From positions 1-32,698 of the IMG/VR virus record IMGVR_UViG_3300034063_000293: 32,698 nucleotides of DNA. One strand, given 5' to 3'. The DNA is from a virus. Shown in pieces: positions 8,769 through 16,620 of this stretch (positions within the stretch are counted from its first letter, which is position 1; each line of letters opens with the position of its first letter). The notes beneath the pieces are model-generated. The model did no database searches. It saw nothing but the letters and a program-made list of their open reading frames with translations, and had not been told where the DNA came from. Both the position numbers and the translations under genes were made by a program.

Positions 8769-10078
8769 TAGTTAGCTTGGCTTTTAAAGTTAGGTAATGA
8801 TATGGTGCATTTAGCTACCGTTGCTTTGTCGATATTCGGCTTCCAAATACCAATGCTATTGTTGGTAACTGATATTGGAATAAATTTATGCGTATAGATA
8901 AGTGGTTCAGATGCAGGATTATTTAAAATAGGTACTGCTAAATACACCTCATTGCTTTGCATCAACTCTACAAAGGCGTTATATTCGTTATAATCTATAA
9001 TTGTCTTTGCTAAGTCAAATTTAGGATTGATAGTGGTGCTGTATTGCTTATCACTTTCGCTTGTTTGCTTGTATCCAACAAATCCACCGCCATTAATTGA
9101 AAAGCTAGCCATAGTATCAATGAACTTTGCTGTACTATCCATTGCCTTATACTTTACCTTTTCAATGTCATTTGTTTGGCGATAATGTGTAAAAACAAAT
9201 TGCTCAAATGCACCTAGTCTATTTTTAAAATACAACTCAATAAAAGGCTTGCAACTATCAATTGCATAAATAGATTGCGTAGGATTTCCAGTATAGGAAT
9301 GAGTTAATTTGTAGGTGCTACCTAAGTTACCTGCCCCACCACTTGTAAATCTTGCAAACCTATAATTAGCATTTCCACCTATATACGCTATGCCTCTATT
9401 AGCCACATATTTAAATGCTGTAGTAGTTGCTGCACCAATTACCAAGCCATCGCTATTTGTAGGCTCTACGCTTATGTTCGTACTTACCGCAGTACCACCT
9501 GCATTATAGATTGCCCATGTAGGTATAATCGTTGCACTCGTTGCACTCCAATACATCTTTTTGAAGCTACCATTTAGCTTAGTCATTGCAAAAGTATCTT
9601 GATTGGTTGCAATTGTATCTTGCAAGCCATTAGCTAAGTAGTCTGTTATTAGTGGATAGCCATTATAAAGATAGCCTGTAACATAGCCTAATATGCCACT
9701 AACATTCACCCCATCAAATTCTCTTAACTCGGCTGTGAATGCTAGTATTGGTGAATGGTCATCAGTAACGCAAATATCATTTGCACTATTTTTAAAGCCA
9801 TTCAAAAAATCGGTACTCCTAAAACAATTCTTTGCTACTTCTGCAATGTCAAAGTAACCATAATTATTTGCGCCTTGTGGCCTTACTTGAAACTCGCCAA
9901 TATAATCACTTTGCAAACCTGCATTTAATGTACTTGATTGTACTGTTATTCTAAAAACATATCTAAAATTCGTTACTGCTTTATTAGTGCTATCAACTAT
10001 TATATTTTGCCTTACTAATGCGCTTTTGAATTTATTTAAATTAAATTCGCTACCACTATTTATTACTGTTATTGCCAT
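8768..10078 (-). CDS. Putative tail protein, beta-rich
   Basis: The 436-residue protein is rich in N, T, S and G, with predicted beta structure throughout and no membrane segment. Motifs such as FRYVFRITVQSSTLNAGLQS at the N-terminus and VAKCTISLPNFKSQAN at the end suggest two beta-sandwich parts joined by a linker. It overlaps the preceding gene by 23 bases and the following by 3 (TAATG), so it belongs to a tightly coupled tail operon. I do not recognise a precise family; a distal tail or baseplate-periphery protein is the likeliest role from context. Confidence 0.5.
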   Translation of the reverse strand: MAITVINSGSEFNLNKFKSALVRQNIIVDSTNKAVTNFRYVFRITVQSSTLNAGLQSDYIGEFQVRPQGANNYGYFDIAEVAKNCFRSTDFLNGFKNSANDICVTDDHSPILAFTAELREFDGVNVSGILGYVTGYLYNGYPLITDYLANGLQDTIATNQDTFAMTKLNGSFKKMYWSATSATIIPTWAIYNAGGTAVSTNISVEPTNSDGLVIGAATTTAFKYVANRGIAYIGGNANYRFARFTSGGAGNLGSTYKLTHSYTGNPTQSIYAIDSCKPFIELYFKNRLGAFEQFVFTHYRQTNDIEKVKYKAMDSTAKFIDTMASFSINGGGFVGYKQTSESDKQYSTTINPKFDLAKTIIDYNEYNAFVELMQSNEVYLAVPILNNPASEPLIYTHKFIPISVTNNSIGIWKPNIDKATVAKCTISLPNFKSQAN

Positions 10079-10712
10079 TTAAAAAATCATTTTTTATATT
10101 TACTTTTAAGTCTTTACCCAACTCCTTACTTAATTGCCTTGCAAATGTTTTACCAAAGTATTTTGCTGCAGGCTTATCAAAAAAATGTATAGGCTTTATG
10201 CCATTCCTTTTGATATACACCCCTAATCCGTATGCACTACTTTCTTTGGCATCTGTTATACTTTGCCTTTTCTTTTGCAATCCACTTTTGCCCTTGCTCT
10301 GGTCTTCATTTTTATTTGCCCTAACATTAAACTTTTTCCATCCCATTAAACTTTTCAGGAATGCTTTTGATACTCCAATATTCTTAAATGAATATTCACT
10401 ACCATGCTTAACTAATGTTCCATTTACTCCCTTGTTTATAAAGTCGTAATATTTATTTGCAGGATTGCGTTTATCATAACCAATTGATACAACTATCTTA
10501 CTACCTGCTTGTGTAATTGTATTAACTATATCTGATAAGTTACCTTTACTTACACTACCGTTTCTATTGATGATATTTTGCGCTTCTGTTACAAAGGAAT
10601 TTATCGTATCTGTTAAGTAATTTTTTGCTGCAGGCGTATAGCTTCCTTTATCACTACCTACATTTGGTAAGAAGTTTAAATTATCTGCTTGCGACTTGGC
10701 GATTGATTTCAT
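10056..10712 (-). CDS. Putative tail completion or minor structural protein
   Basis: The 218-residue basic protein has a helical N-terminal part (AAKNYLTDTINSFVTEAQNI), a middle part with GYDKRNPANKYYDFINKGVN, and a Lys-rich linker near 130-150. Its C-terminal part FFDKPAAKYFGKTFARQLSK is helical. The pattern of a helix pair with a YYDFINKG-type loop is seen in small neck or tail completion proteins of Bacteroidota phages. The ATG at 10712 lies inside the end of the frameshift extension of the tail chaperone (32-base overlap). Role inferred from context only. Confidence 0.45.
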   Translation of the reverse strand: MKSIAKSQADNLNFLPNVGSDKGSYTPAAKNYLTDTINSFVTEAQNIINRNGSVSKGNLSDIVNTITQAGSKIVVSIGYDKRNPANKYYDFINKGVNGTLVKHGSEYSFKNIGVSKAFLKSLMGWKKFNVRANKNEDQSKGKSGLQKKRQSITDAKESSAYGLGVYIKRNGIKPIHFFDKPAAKYFGKTFARQLSKELGKDLKVNIKNDFLNGNNSNK

Positions 10713-10995
10713 TTACAAACTCTGCTTTCTCTTTTATATATAGTAAATCTGCCAAGAATGGTATTAAGTCCATGTTAAAAACATCATCTCTCTTAACTCG
10801 TTCTAATTCAGCAACTAAGTCTATTTGGTAGAGCCAACCATATTTTCCCATAAAGGATTGACTATTTTCTCCACTTCTTTCTTTGGCATCCTGTGCTTCA
10901 GCATCATCTTCCAAATCAGTGTCATCTTTTGACTCTCCATCTTCTTTTGGGAAGATTGTTGGGAAACCACTTTCCACTGCTCGTATACTCGCAAA
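10681..10995 (-). CDS. Frameshift extension of the tail chaperone (gpGT-like C-terminal part)
   Basis: This open frame, -1 to the chaperone gene, has no credible start of its own. The only in-frame start codon near is TTG at 11010, upstream of the U run. Joined by a -1 shift on the U run it adds 104 residues to the first 157 and gives a product of 261 residues. The added part has an acidic linker (DGESKDDTDLEDDAEAQDAK) and a conserved-looking domain (GWLYQIDLVAELERVKRDDV, then FLADLLYIKEKAEFV), as expected for the T part of a G/GT pair. Its codon use is coherent, whereas the zero-frame tail over the same bases is not. Mechanism inferred from frame geometry; the ratio of the two products cannot be read from sequence. 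Confidence 0.7.
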   Translation of the reverse strand, partial: FASIRAVESGFPTIFPKEDGESKDDTDLEDDAEAQDAKERSGENSQSFMGKYGWLYQIDLVAELERVKRDDVFNMDLIPFLADLLYIKEKAEFVNEINRQVASR

Positions 10996-11465
10996 AAAAA
11001 ACCAATCCAACCCATAGCCACCGTTATTGGTATCTGTTGCAATTCACTTGCATAGGTTTCATACTCTTTACTATCGTATGGCACATCTACCCACATCCCT
11101 AACCAATTCTTTCGCTGTGGTTGCACCATTGATGCAAGTATCAAGTGCATATTTGGTATGTAATCCTGTGCAAAGTGTTTCACCTCGATATACCTTGCTA
11201 CTGCACTCTTAATCTTTCGTATATCATGAATGAATTTAAACCTACCAAAACGCTTAATCGTTACATCTTGCATAGGTTGCTTAACGACAAATAGGCAATC
11301 ATTTGAAATCCTATTAAACTCTGCTATTGGCATTGCATCCAATTCTTCAATATCTATTCTTTTACAAATAGATACGGTGTGATAGGCTTTGTCTAATGCC
11401 TCGAAATCCTTATCAATTTCATTCAGTTGTTGAAATTGCTCAACGGTTATATTTTCCCAATTCAT
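10821..11465 (-). CDS. Tail assembly chaperone (short form, gpG-like)
   Basis: The 214-residue protein begins MNWENITVEQFQQLNEIDKD and contains IPNMHLILASMVQPQRKNWL, which match a tail chaperone family of Bacteroidota siphoviruses that assists tape measure folding. At residues 153-157 the mRNA has a run of nine U. Continued reading gives a Lys/Met-rich tail (SSQKKMESQKMTLIWKMMLK) that looks like random translation. A -1 shift at the run gives the longer product described in the next entry. The gene starts 4 bases downstream of the large terminase stop, which is unusual, since this pair normally precedes the tape measure gene directly. Confidence 0.72.
   Translation of the reverse strand: MNWENITVEQFQQLNEIDKDFEALDKAYHTVSICKRIDIEELDAMPIAEFNRISNDCLFVVKQPMQDVTIKRFGRFKFIHDIRKIKSAVARYIEVKHFAQDYIPNMHLILASMVQPQRKNWLGMWVDVPYDSKEYETYASELQQIPITVAMGWIGFFLRVYEQWKVVSQQSSQKKMESQKMTLIWKMMLKHRMPKKEVEKIVNPLWENMVGSTK
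10992..11001 (-). other. Slippery sequence for -1 ribosomal frameshift
   Basis: On the minus strand the zero-frame codons read GGT TTT TTT TTG. The run of nine T allows tRNA-Phe to re-pair with TTT after a one-base backward slip, either at T-TTT-TTT or at T-TTT-TTG (X-XXY-YYZ type). The two open frames overlap exactly here, which fits the known G/GT arrangement of siphophage tail chaperones. Confidence 0.7.
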
Positions 11466-11468
11466 AAT

Positions 11469-12662
11469 TTATACTATATTATATATTCCTGTTCCTCGTT
11501 TTTTCCAAATGTTCCTTGCTAGTGCTAAAGCATTCACTGTATCATCGTGCATCCCATCTGGTGCATTATACTTTACCCCTGTTCGTGTATATTCAAATTC
11601 AAAACTTTCCATCTCATCTTGCATCACTCCTTCTAATATTGATACTTCGCCAAGCTGTATAGCATTCTGCAATCCTATCATTAACTGTTGCTTACTTTGG
11701 CTGCTATATTTGAACCCATAAACATTACTACCTAATCTCTGCAGTTCCTCTACTATCGGATCACCTACACCTGTAGCATCAATATTCTTCTCAATGCCTT
11801 TAGGTAGTTGCATAATCTTATTTTTAGTTACACTCCAATCCGCTTGAAACCTATCGAAGTAGCAAACATTACTATCATCATCTAGTCCTACTATTACCGT
11901 ATAATCAAATGACTTTGCAAGGTCTATACCGTAGCAACTTGCAGGCTTATTACTGATTGGCTTAATGCAATTGCGGATTGCAGGAACTCCAAATGGATTA
12001 GTACCATTATCGCTTGGTATTGCTAGGTATAATTCATCAAATACTTCTTTAGGTAAAGTACGCTTTGCATCTTCTATCTCTGCAATGTCTAGTAGTCCAG
12101 CATCAACTGCATCATAGGCTGTTATTTTAAAGAACTCCCATATCCCACTATCATCATTCTTTGCACGTTCTCCTAACTTGTAACCCCATCCCTTGCCCCT
12201 AGCATTTCCAATGAATTTACACTTGCCTTTTGTTTTGGTTAAGGTACTACGCATGGCATACCACGCCGCCTCTCGCATCCTTGTAAACTCATCCATAACT
12301 GCACCATACACATCCTCGCCATATAGGTTATCAGGCTTCTCACCACTTTTAAAATGTATAACGCTACCTACAGGAGTAGTGATGGTAAGATTTGAATTAT
12401 TAAACTTGTATAACTCCTTTGCACTTAGTTGGTTTTTTAATCTTGTAAAGGCTATGTCTGCTTGTTTATACACTGGTGCTACCCACCAATAATTATAGCC
12501 TAACTTACCTTGCAAGGCTTGTTCATGCAACCACACTACATGGCTTGCAGTCTTACCTACTTTGGTACTTGCTGAAGTAACCGTATATCTTGCAGGGCTA
12601 TCAATTATACTTGTTTGGTAGTCGTATAGATGCGGCCTGTTATAAACTATATTGATTGGCAA
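11469..12662 (-). CDS. terL: Terminase large subunit
   Basis: The 397-residue packaging motor has an ATPase with Walker A SASTKVGKT at about residues 30-38, Walker B VYGAVMDE ending at D124-E125, and coupling motif GNARGKG at 152-158. Its RNase H-like nuclease has acidic residues in YGIDLAKSFDY (D247), NIDATGVGDPIVEEL (D295) and DGMHDDTVNAL (D373/D374). It cuts and pumps the genome into proheads. The start is odd: no ATG exists before the Walker region. The frame opens with TTG at 12662 directly after a TAA that ends the 98-residue gene in the same frame. TTG initiation coupled to the upstream stop is the simplest reading; suppression of that TAA would give a fusion instead. Confidence 0.88.
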   Translation of the reverse strand: MPINIVYNRPHLYDYQTSIIDSPARYTVTSASTKVGKTASHVVWLHEQALQGKLGYNYWWVAPVYKQADIAFTRLKNQLSAKELYKFNNSNLTITTPVGSVIHFKSGEKPDNLYGEDVYGAVMDEFTRMREAAWYAMRSTLTKTKGKCKFIGNARGKGWGYKLGERAKNDDSGIWEFFKITAYDAVDAGLLDIAEIEDAKRTLPKEVFDELYLAIPSDNGTNPFGVPAIRNCIKPISNKPASCYGIDLAKSFDYTVIVGLDDDSNVCYFDRFQADWSVTKNKIMQLPKGIEKNIDATGVGDPIVEELQRLGSNVYGFKYSSQSKQQLMIGLQNAIQLGEVSILEGVMQDEMESFEFEYTRTGVKYNAPDGMHDDTVNALALARNIWKKRGTGIYNIV

Positions 12663-12959
12663 TTACTTTGCTTTTTTTGCACTCGTTGTTGCAGCTTTCA
12701 ATTCAGCTTTAGCCTCCTTTAATTTATCTGCAAATGGTGCTGTTTCTCTGTATATTTGTCCTACTGCATCCACTACACAACTTGCACAATTCCAATCTAT
12801 TTGCTTATGGCTTGCTATGTGTGATGTATAGATGTTGCTGTACATTTCTTTATCTGCTTTTGTGGGTGCTTGCACTTCACGAACCTTTACATAAGTTATG
12901 TTATCTACCATTTTCTCGTAAAGAAAAACTATCTCATTTGCGTTTAATTGTATTGCCAT
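12663..12959 (-). CDS. Small protein of unknown function upstream of terL
   Basis: The 98-residue protein is hydrophilic. It contains a C-x-x-C motif in QIDWNCASCVVDAVGQIY (about residues 53-70) and a basic, Ala/Lys-rich helical tail. No known family is recognised. It is in the same frame as terL and separated from it by a single TAA codon, and its start overlaps the end of the membrane protein gene by 26 bases. A role in packaging is suggested only by position. Confidence 0.6.
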   Translation of the reverse strand: MAIQLNANEIVFLYEKMVDNITYVKVREVQAPTKADKEMYSNIYTSHIASHKQIDWNCASCVVDAVGQIYRETAPFADKLKEAKAELKAATTSAKKAK

Positions 12960-13188
12960 TATATATCTCTTTTAGAAATATATATAGAAATATGCTATAA
13001 GTTGCACCAATCAATGGCAATTGGTATTCGATAGGTAAACCATAGCTAATTATACCTACCCAAAAGGCCAGGCATGATTGGCAATTAAATGGCTTAACCC
13101 AAAATGTTAAATGCAGTTTTGCCACATCAAACCAATAGATAAGTATTCCTGCTGTTAGTAGTATTGTTGTTATTAAATGCTCTATCAT
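12934..13188 (-). CDS. Small membrane protein with FNCQSC motif
   Basis: The 84-residue protein has a hydrophobic N-terminal helix (about 5-22, LITTILLTAGILIYWFDVA), a C-x-x-C motif in KPFNCQSCLAFWVG at about 33-46, and one or two more hydrophobic helices up to residue 72. The motif F-x-C-x-x-C-x-x-FW at the start of a membrane helix is known from small uncharacterised phage membrane proteins. The ATG overlaps the previous stop as ATGA. Function unknown; a holin-like or host-membrane role is possible. Confidence 0.62.
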   Translation of the reverse strand: MIEHLITTILLTAGILIYWFDVAKLHLTFWVKPFNCQSCLAFWVGIISYGLPIEYQLPLIGATYSIFLYIFLKEIYNGNTIKRK

Positions 13189-13346
13189 AATTTTCTTTTA
13201 TTTATTTCATCTAGTACAGATTGGCAATACTCATACTGCTCATTCTTAATTAAACTCTTATATAGGTCTAATAATGTCTTATCGTTAATTATACTTAGGT
13301 GTAGGTATAATTCATCATCATCTATTTCGCTTATCATGATAATCAT
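13185..13346 (-). CDS. Small acidic protein (53 residues)
   Basis: An open frame that begins at ATG 13346 overlaps the stop of the preceding gene as TAATG and ends at TGA 13185, overlapping the next ATG as ATGA. A second in-frame ATG lies at 13337. The product reads MIIMISEIDDDELYLHLSII and continues with a helical charged part ending SVLDEINKRKL. Perfect coupling on both sides and the absence of any other gene here support it. Function unknown. Confidence 0.6.
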   Translation of the reverse strand: MIIMISEIDDDELYLHLSIINDKTLLDLYKSLIKNEQYEYCQSVLDEINKRKL

Positions 13347-13942
13347 TAACTAAAGTGTGACAAAAGTACATCTTTTACCTTAACCCCTTTGAGTTGGTTA
13401 TTCAATATTTTATTCACATCGGATTTAATGGATGTTATACTTCGGTTTTGGTCTGCTACTTTCAACTCCACTTTGATAGTTATGGATGTTGCAATACCTT
13501 GCTTATTTATTCTGTTTTTTTCTGCAATTTCTTTAGTCATATCTAATAGAGCTTTGTAGGGTATTTTAGTTTGATTGCTTAGTTTTTTTACATTGCATCC
13601 AACATTCACCAATGCACTCACCAATTCATCATCTACTGCCCTTAAAGTTGCTATGTCCATTTCTTGATAGCTATCCAATTGCTTTTGCACTGGCAATGGC
13701 TTCCTATACTTGATGTAAAATGCACTATTGGTGCTTTGTATTTGCGTTTTGGCAATAGCCACTGCAAACTGCTCTACCTTATTATCCTTAACTAATTGCT
13801 CTAATACTGCAGGTTTCTTTTCTGATAAAATTAAATATACTTCACTTTTAAGGTCTTGCTGTAAATCCGAAGGATGCACGCTATCAATGTACTTATTGAA
13901 TGATGCTGAATTTTCGAGTAGTAAAAGTATTTTGTTTATCAT
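13346..13942 (-). CDS. Sigma factor-like protein
   Basis: The 198-residue protein resembles a small sigma-70-like family found between terminase genes in Bacteroidota phages. The N-terminal part HPSDLQQDLKSEVYLILSEK, followed by AVAIAKTQIQSTNSAFYIKY, resembles region 2. A helix-turn-helix-like part follows at about 113-145 (VGCNVKKLSNQTKIPYKALL), comparable to region 4. If functional it could redirect host RNA polymerase to late phage genes. The gene overlaps the small terminase gene by 4 bases (ATGA). The family match is from memory of the pattern; a DNA-binding packaging accessory protein is an alternative. Confidence 0.5.
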   Translation of the reverse strand: MINKILLLLENSASFNKYIDSVHPSDLQQDLKSEVYLILSEKKPAVLEQLVKDNKVEQFAVAIAKTQIQSTNSAFYIKYRKPLPVQKQLDSYQEMDIATLRAVDDELVSALVNVGCNVKKLSNQTKIPYKALLDMTKEIAEKNRINKQGIATSITIKVELKVADQNRSITSIKSDVNKILNNQLKGVKVKDVLLSHFS

Positions 13943-14367
13943 AAGTTTAAAGTTACAATTACATCGTGTTTCACTTCGCCCTCTGTTTTTTGCTCTACCT
14001 TTTCGGTTAATCCATTTAAACGCTGTGTAATAGATGGATTGTACATTCCTAACATCCCCCCTATTATTTGATTTTCTCGTATTTCGTCCTTAATACGCGA
14101 ACAGATGGTACTATAATCTGTATATCTATTATCTGTATTATCAAAATAATGCTTAATAGTTACCCCATTATTATACCCAAATATTCTAAAACCTTCCATT
14201 GTCAAAGGTACTTTTAACTTATCTTCTACTCTCATCCCATCCTTACCTACATACTGAAATTGTTTCCACTGCTCACACTGCATAATAGCATAAGCCTTAT
14301 ACCTTTCAAATAATATAAGCATATCTTCAGGTGTTTCAATGTACTTCGTTCCTTTAGGTCGTGCCAT
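13939..14367 (-). CDS. terS: Terminase small subunit (GP3 package type)
   Basis: The 142-residue protein starts MARPKGTKYIETPEDMLILF and has the blocks VPLTMEGFRIFGYNNG and GGMLGMYNPSITQRLNGLTE. These identify the gp3-like DNA packaging family widespread in Bacteroidota phages. It recognises phage DNA and hands it to TerL. It is separated from terL by four genes here, although the two are often adjacent. A promoter-like -7 element TAATTTTG ends 4 bases before the ATG. Confidence 0.8.
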   Translation of the reverse strand: MARPKGTKYIETPEDMLILFERYKAYAIMQCEQWKQFQYVGKDGMRVEDKLKVPLTMEGFRIFGYNNGVTIKHYFDNTDNRYTDYSTICSRIKDEIRENQIIGGMLGMYNPSITQRLNGLTEKVEQKTEGEVKHDVIVTLNL

Positions 14368-14371
14368 AATG

Positions 14372-14379
14372 CAAAATTA
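14372..14379 (-). promoter_or_regulatory. Bacteroidota -7 element immediately before terS
   Basis: On the minus strand TAATTTTG fits the TAnnTTTG -7 consensus and is followed by CATT and the ATG of the terS gene. No TTTG is found at the canonical distance upstream. If used, the transcript would be leaderless. Evidence is one half of the promoter only. Confidence 0.3.
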
Positions 14380-14390
14380 TAATATTAATA

Positions 14391-15578
14391 TTAAAAAATG
14401 TAATTATTTATTGATTTTTGATTTTCGTAATAGTTAAAATGAGTAAAACAGCTAATACTATTTTTAAAGTTTGTTTTTACCCAATCCGAAGGCGGACTAA
14501 ATGCGCCAAAATTTTGATATTCAAAACTTGTTGAACTGGTAAAATCTAAAATTAATTGATGGCTATCCCCTTTACTAAATTCTATTTTATATTGATGCAA
14601 TTTATATTCATCTATATAGTTTTTTATCTTTTCAATCTGCTTTGTATCTATAATCGGTTTAAAGCCATGTTTAAGGTGCTTATCATCTTTGCCATGTGTT
14701 AGTATAAAACATCTATTTTCTGTTATGTAATGGTCTATAAACCGCCTTTGATTAACTACTTCAATACCATCTTGATATTTCAATTCAATATAGGACTTAA
14801 AGGCTGAATTAACTATGTAAGCAAAGCTACCTGCATGGTTATCGTTGCAGATATTTATAAATTGTATTTTTTTAAAGTGATTAATAAGGCTATCCACTAA
14901 AATAACTTTAAATTTAACCCCAATATCAAACATCTGTTGGTTATCCATGTTTTGTGGTAACTTATGGCCACCTCTTGTGGTATATCCATCCCATCCATCC
15001 AAATAATCCCCTAAATCATGGATAATTAAAGTATCTGCTTTTTTATTCTCAATAGTGTGCTTAATTGTAGCTTCTAAGCGTTCAAATATTATTTTTTCGT
15101 TCCACTCACCACCATATAAAGCATAACCATCTTTATTAACATCCATTCCTATGTGAATATCGGTAATAACCAACCTATCAAATAGAGCAGTAGCATTAAA
15201 GTTATCTAATTGATTAACTTTTACAGGTTGTATTTTATCTTTAAATATACTTAAAAAGTCAATTTCTTTTACATCTTCATCCTTTTTATAATCAGGATTT
15301 TTTACAAATAAAGATGCTGTTTTATTTTTTAACCAAAGGTGCTTTACCTTACTATTCGGCACATCCAATTCCTCTGTTGCATTATAAATGCCTTCATTTC
15401 TATCTAGTAATTCCGCCCTATTTCTTCGTATATGCTGGGTTAGGCTATTTACATCTACACTATCATCTTTAGTGTTGGTTGTTTTTAGAATGGTTTGTGC
15501 GCAAAGGTGATTACTCATTCCTTCATTGCCTTGTAAAAGTGCAATTATCTCGCTGTTATATGCAGTCCATTTACCCAA
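14391..15578 (-). CDS. Metallophosphoesterase with N-terminal DNA-binding-like part
   Basis: The 395-residue protein carries calcineurin-like phosphoesterase motifs in order: DIHIG (D140, H142), GDYLDG (190-195), NDNHAG (245-250) and LTHGKDDKH (293-301). These residues bind two metal ions. The first 110 residues contain a helix-turn-helix-like stretch (SNHLCAQTILKTTNTKDD, LTQHIRRNR). Such enzymes are common near phage terminase genes and may act as nucleases or phosphatases. No ATG lies at the N-terminus: TTG 15578 inside the end of the previous gene is the best start, giving LGKWTAYNSEIIALLQG. The enzyme class is sure; the substrate is unknown. Confidence 0.8.
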   Translation of the reverse strand: MGKWTAYNSEIIALLQGNEGMSNHLCAQTILKTTNTKDDSVDVNSLTQHIRRNRAELLDRNEGIYNATEELDVPNSKVKHLWLKNKTASLFVKNPDYKKDEDVKEIDFLSIFKDKIQPVKVNQLDNFNATALFDRLVITDIHIGMDVNKDGYALYGGEWNEKIIFERLEATIKHTIENKKADTLIIHDLGDYLDGWDGYTTRGGHKLPQNMDNQQMFDIGVKFKVILVDSLINHFKKIQFINICNDNHAGSFAYIVNSAFKSYIELKYQDGIEVVNQRRFIDHYITENRCFILTHGKDDKHLKHGFKPIIDTKQIEKIKNYIDEYKLHQYKIEFSKGDSHQLILDFTSSTSFEYQNFGAFSPPSDWVKTNFKNSISCFTHFNYYENQKSINNYIF

Positions 15579-15978
15579 GTTTTTTCGTTTTAGATTGAAT
15601 TAAAGTAGGATGCAATCTGATGCCTTCCTTTTTTATTATTTGCCTTACCAAATCGTTCAAATGTCCATTTAGCCAAGCCAAATTTTCGTAGTCATCATTA
15701 CCACCTGCTAAGTCAATTGTCCTATCATCTAGTATAAAAGTAGATACATGCAGCACCTCGTGGCTAATTAAATTATTGGTAAGTTTATCAAAGTCAAAAA
15801 TAAGAGCATATTTAGTAATGTCATTTTTACAACATACCGTAAATCCTTCAGCGTCTAATGCCTGATCATCCATCTTCCACTTCTTATACAATGCCTTTAA
15901 TGCTTTTTTTACATCATCAGTAAAAATAACTTCCAATGTATATTCATAATTAGCATCGGTGTATAGATGTCTTACCAT
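15571..15978 (-). CDS. Zincin-like metalloprotease-fold protein
   Basis: The protein has 135 residues when read from ATG 15978 (MVRHLYTDANYEYTLEVIFT). It contains an HExxH motif in NNLISHEVLHVSTFI (H73, E74, H77) and an acidic helix afterwards (NDDYENLAWLNGHLNDLVRQ). This is the pattern of small phage zincin-like proteins in Bacteroidota phages. A longer version would need TTG at 16017, which is less likely because a promoter-like element lies between. It may cut a host or phage protein; the target is unknown. It overlaps the phosphoesterase gene by 8 bases. Confidence 0.65.
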   Translation of the reverse strand: MVRHLYTDANYEYTLEVIFTDDVKKALKALYKKWKMDDQALDAEGFTVCCKNDITKYALIFDFDKLTNNLISHEVLHVSTFILDDRTIDLAGGNDDYENLAWLNGHLNDLVRQIIKKEGIRLHPTLIQSKTKKLG

Positions 15979-15982
15979 TGTG

Positions 15983-15990
15983 CAAAGATA
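15983..15990 (-). promoter_or_regulatory. Bacteroidota -7 element before the zincin-like gene
   Basis: TATCTTTG on the minus strand matches TAnnTTTG and is followed by CACA and the ATG at 15978. A TTTG lies 24 bases upstream (16018-16015), farther than the usual 19-21. The layout (-7 element, 4 bases, ATG) is the same as before terS, which suggests leaderless transcripts at both sites, but each alone is weak. Confidence 0.35.
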
Positions 15991-16006
15991 TATATAAATT
16001 ATTAAG

Positions 16007-16198
16007 TTATTTACCAAATGTTTCGTTGTAGTATTGTTCTGCTGTTAAATCTGCATCATCATCTAAATAATCATTTGTAAATTTTATCATCTGCTCTTTC
16101 TCCATTTCTTTGGCTTGGTACAATATAGCATACCAATTTAACTTATCTTTTGGATTTTCCCAAAGTTGCTCAAATAGCCAATCTGTTGCTGTTTTCAT
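16007..16198 (-). CDS. Small conserved phage protein (63 residues)
   Basis: The protein reads MKTATDWLFEQLWENPKDKL, then AKEMEKEQMIKFTND and an acidic end with AEQYYNETF. This combination is a very common small protein of Bacteroidota phages, always of unknown function. The start overlaps the previous stop as ATGA. No catalytic motif is visible; a protein-protein interaction role is plausible. Confidence 0.72.
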   Translation of the reverse strand: MKTATDWLFEQLWENPKDKLNWYAILYQAKEMEKEQMIKFTNDYLDDDADLTAEQYYNETFGK

Positions 16199-16620
16199 AT
16201 TTCTTTACTTATTAGATTTGATTTAAAAATGTTAGTTGTTAAGGTGTTCCATAGTGGCTCTTTAAAATGCTTTAGGCTTATACATGCTCCAATAGTACTA
16301 AGGCTATCAATCCCAACTACTACCATTGCCTTAAATAACTCTTGGCAATTATTCACCGCATCTATCAAGTTTACTGACGCATCACTTTGTCCGTACTGGT
16401 TAAACTTCAGATAAAAGGCTTCTAGTATTGGATTTAGTTGCGCTAACTTTACTTTCAATTCCTTTTGCTTTAGTGGCTTTCCATATATCGTAACCTCTTT
16501 ATTATCCAATAACTCCAAACTTTGTTTTAGTGCTAATGATTGGATGTATATCAATTGCAAAATACTACTCGCATTGGCTTCATCAAAGTGCGCCTCTGGT
16601 ATATCAATCTCTCTTAACAT
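16195..16620 (-). CDS. Unknown protein, helical
   Basis: The 141-residue protein is predicted mostly helical, with a Leu-rich segment (SILQLIYIQSLALKQSLELL) and a segment KQKELKVKLAQLNPILEAFY. No domain is recognised. Start and stop overlap neighbouring genes (7 and 4 bases), so it is part of the operon with the DnaA-like gene. It could bind that replication protein, but nothing in the sequence proves it. Confidence 0.62.
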   Translation of the reverse strand: MLREIDIPEAHFDEANASSILQLIYIQSLALKQSLELLDNKEVTIYGKPLKQKELKVKLAQLNPILEAFYLKFNQYGQSDASVNLIDAVNNCQELFKAMVVVGIDSLSTIGACISLKHFKEPLWNTLTTNIFKSNLISKEI

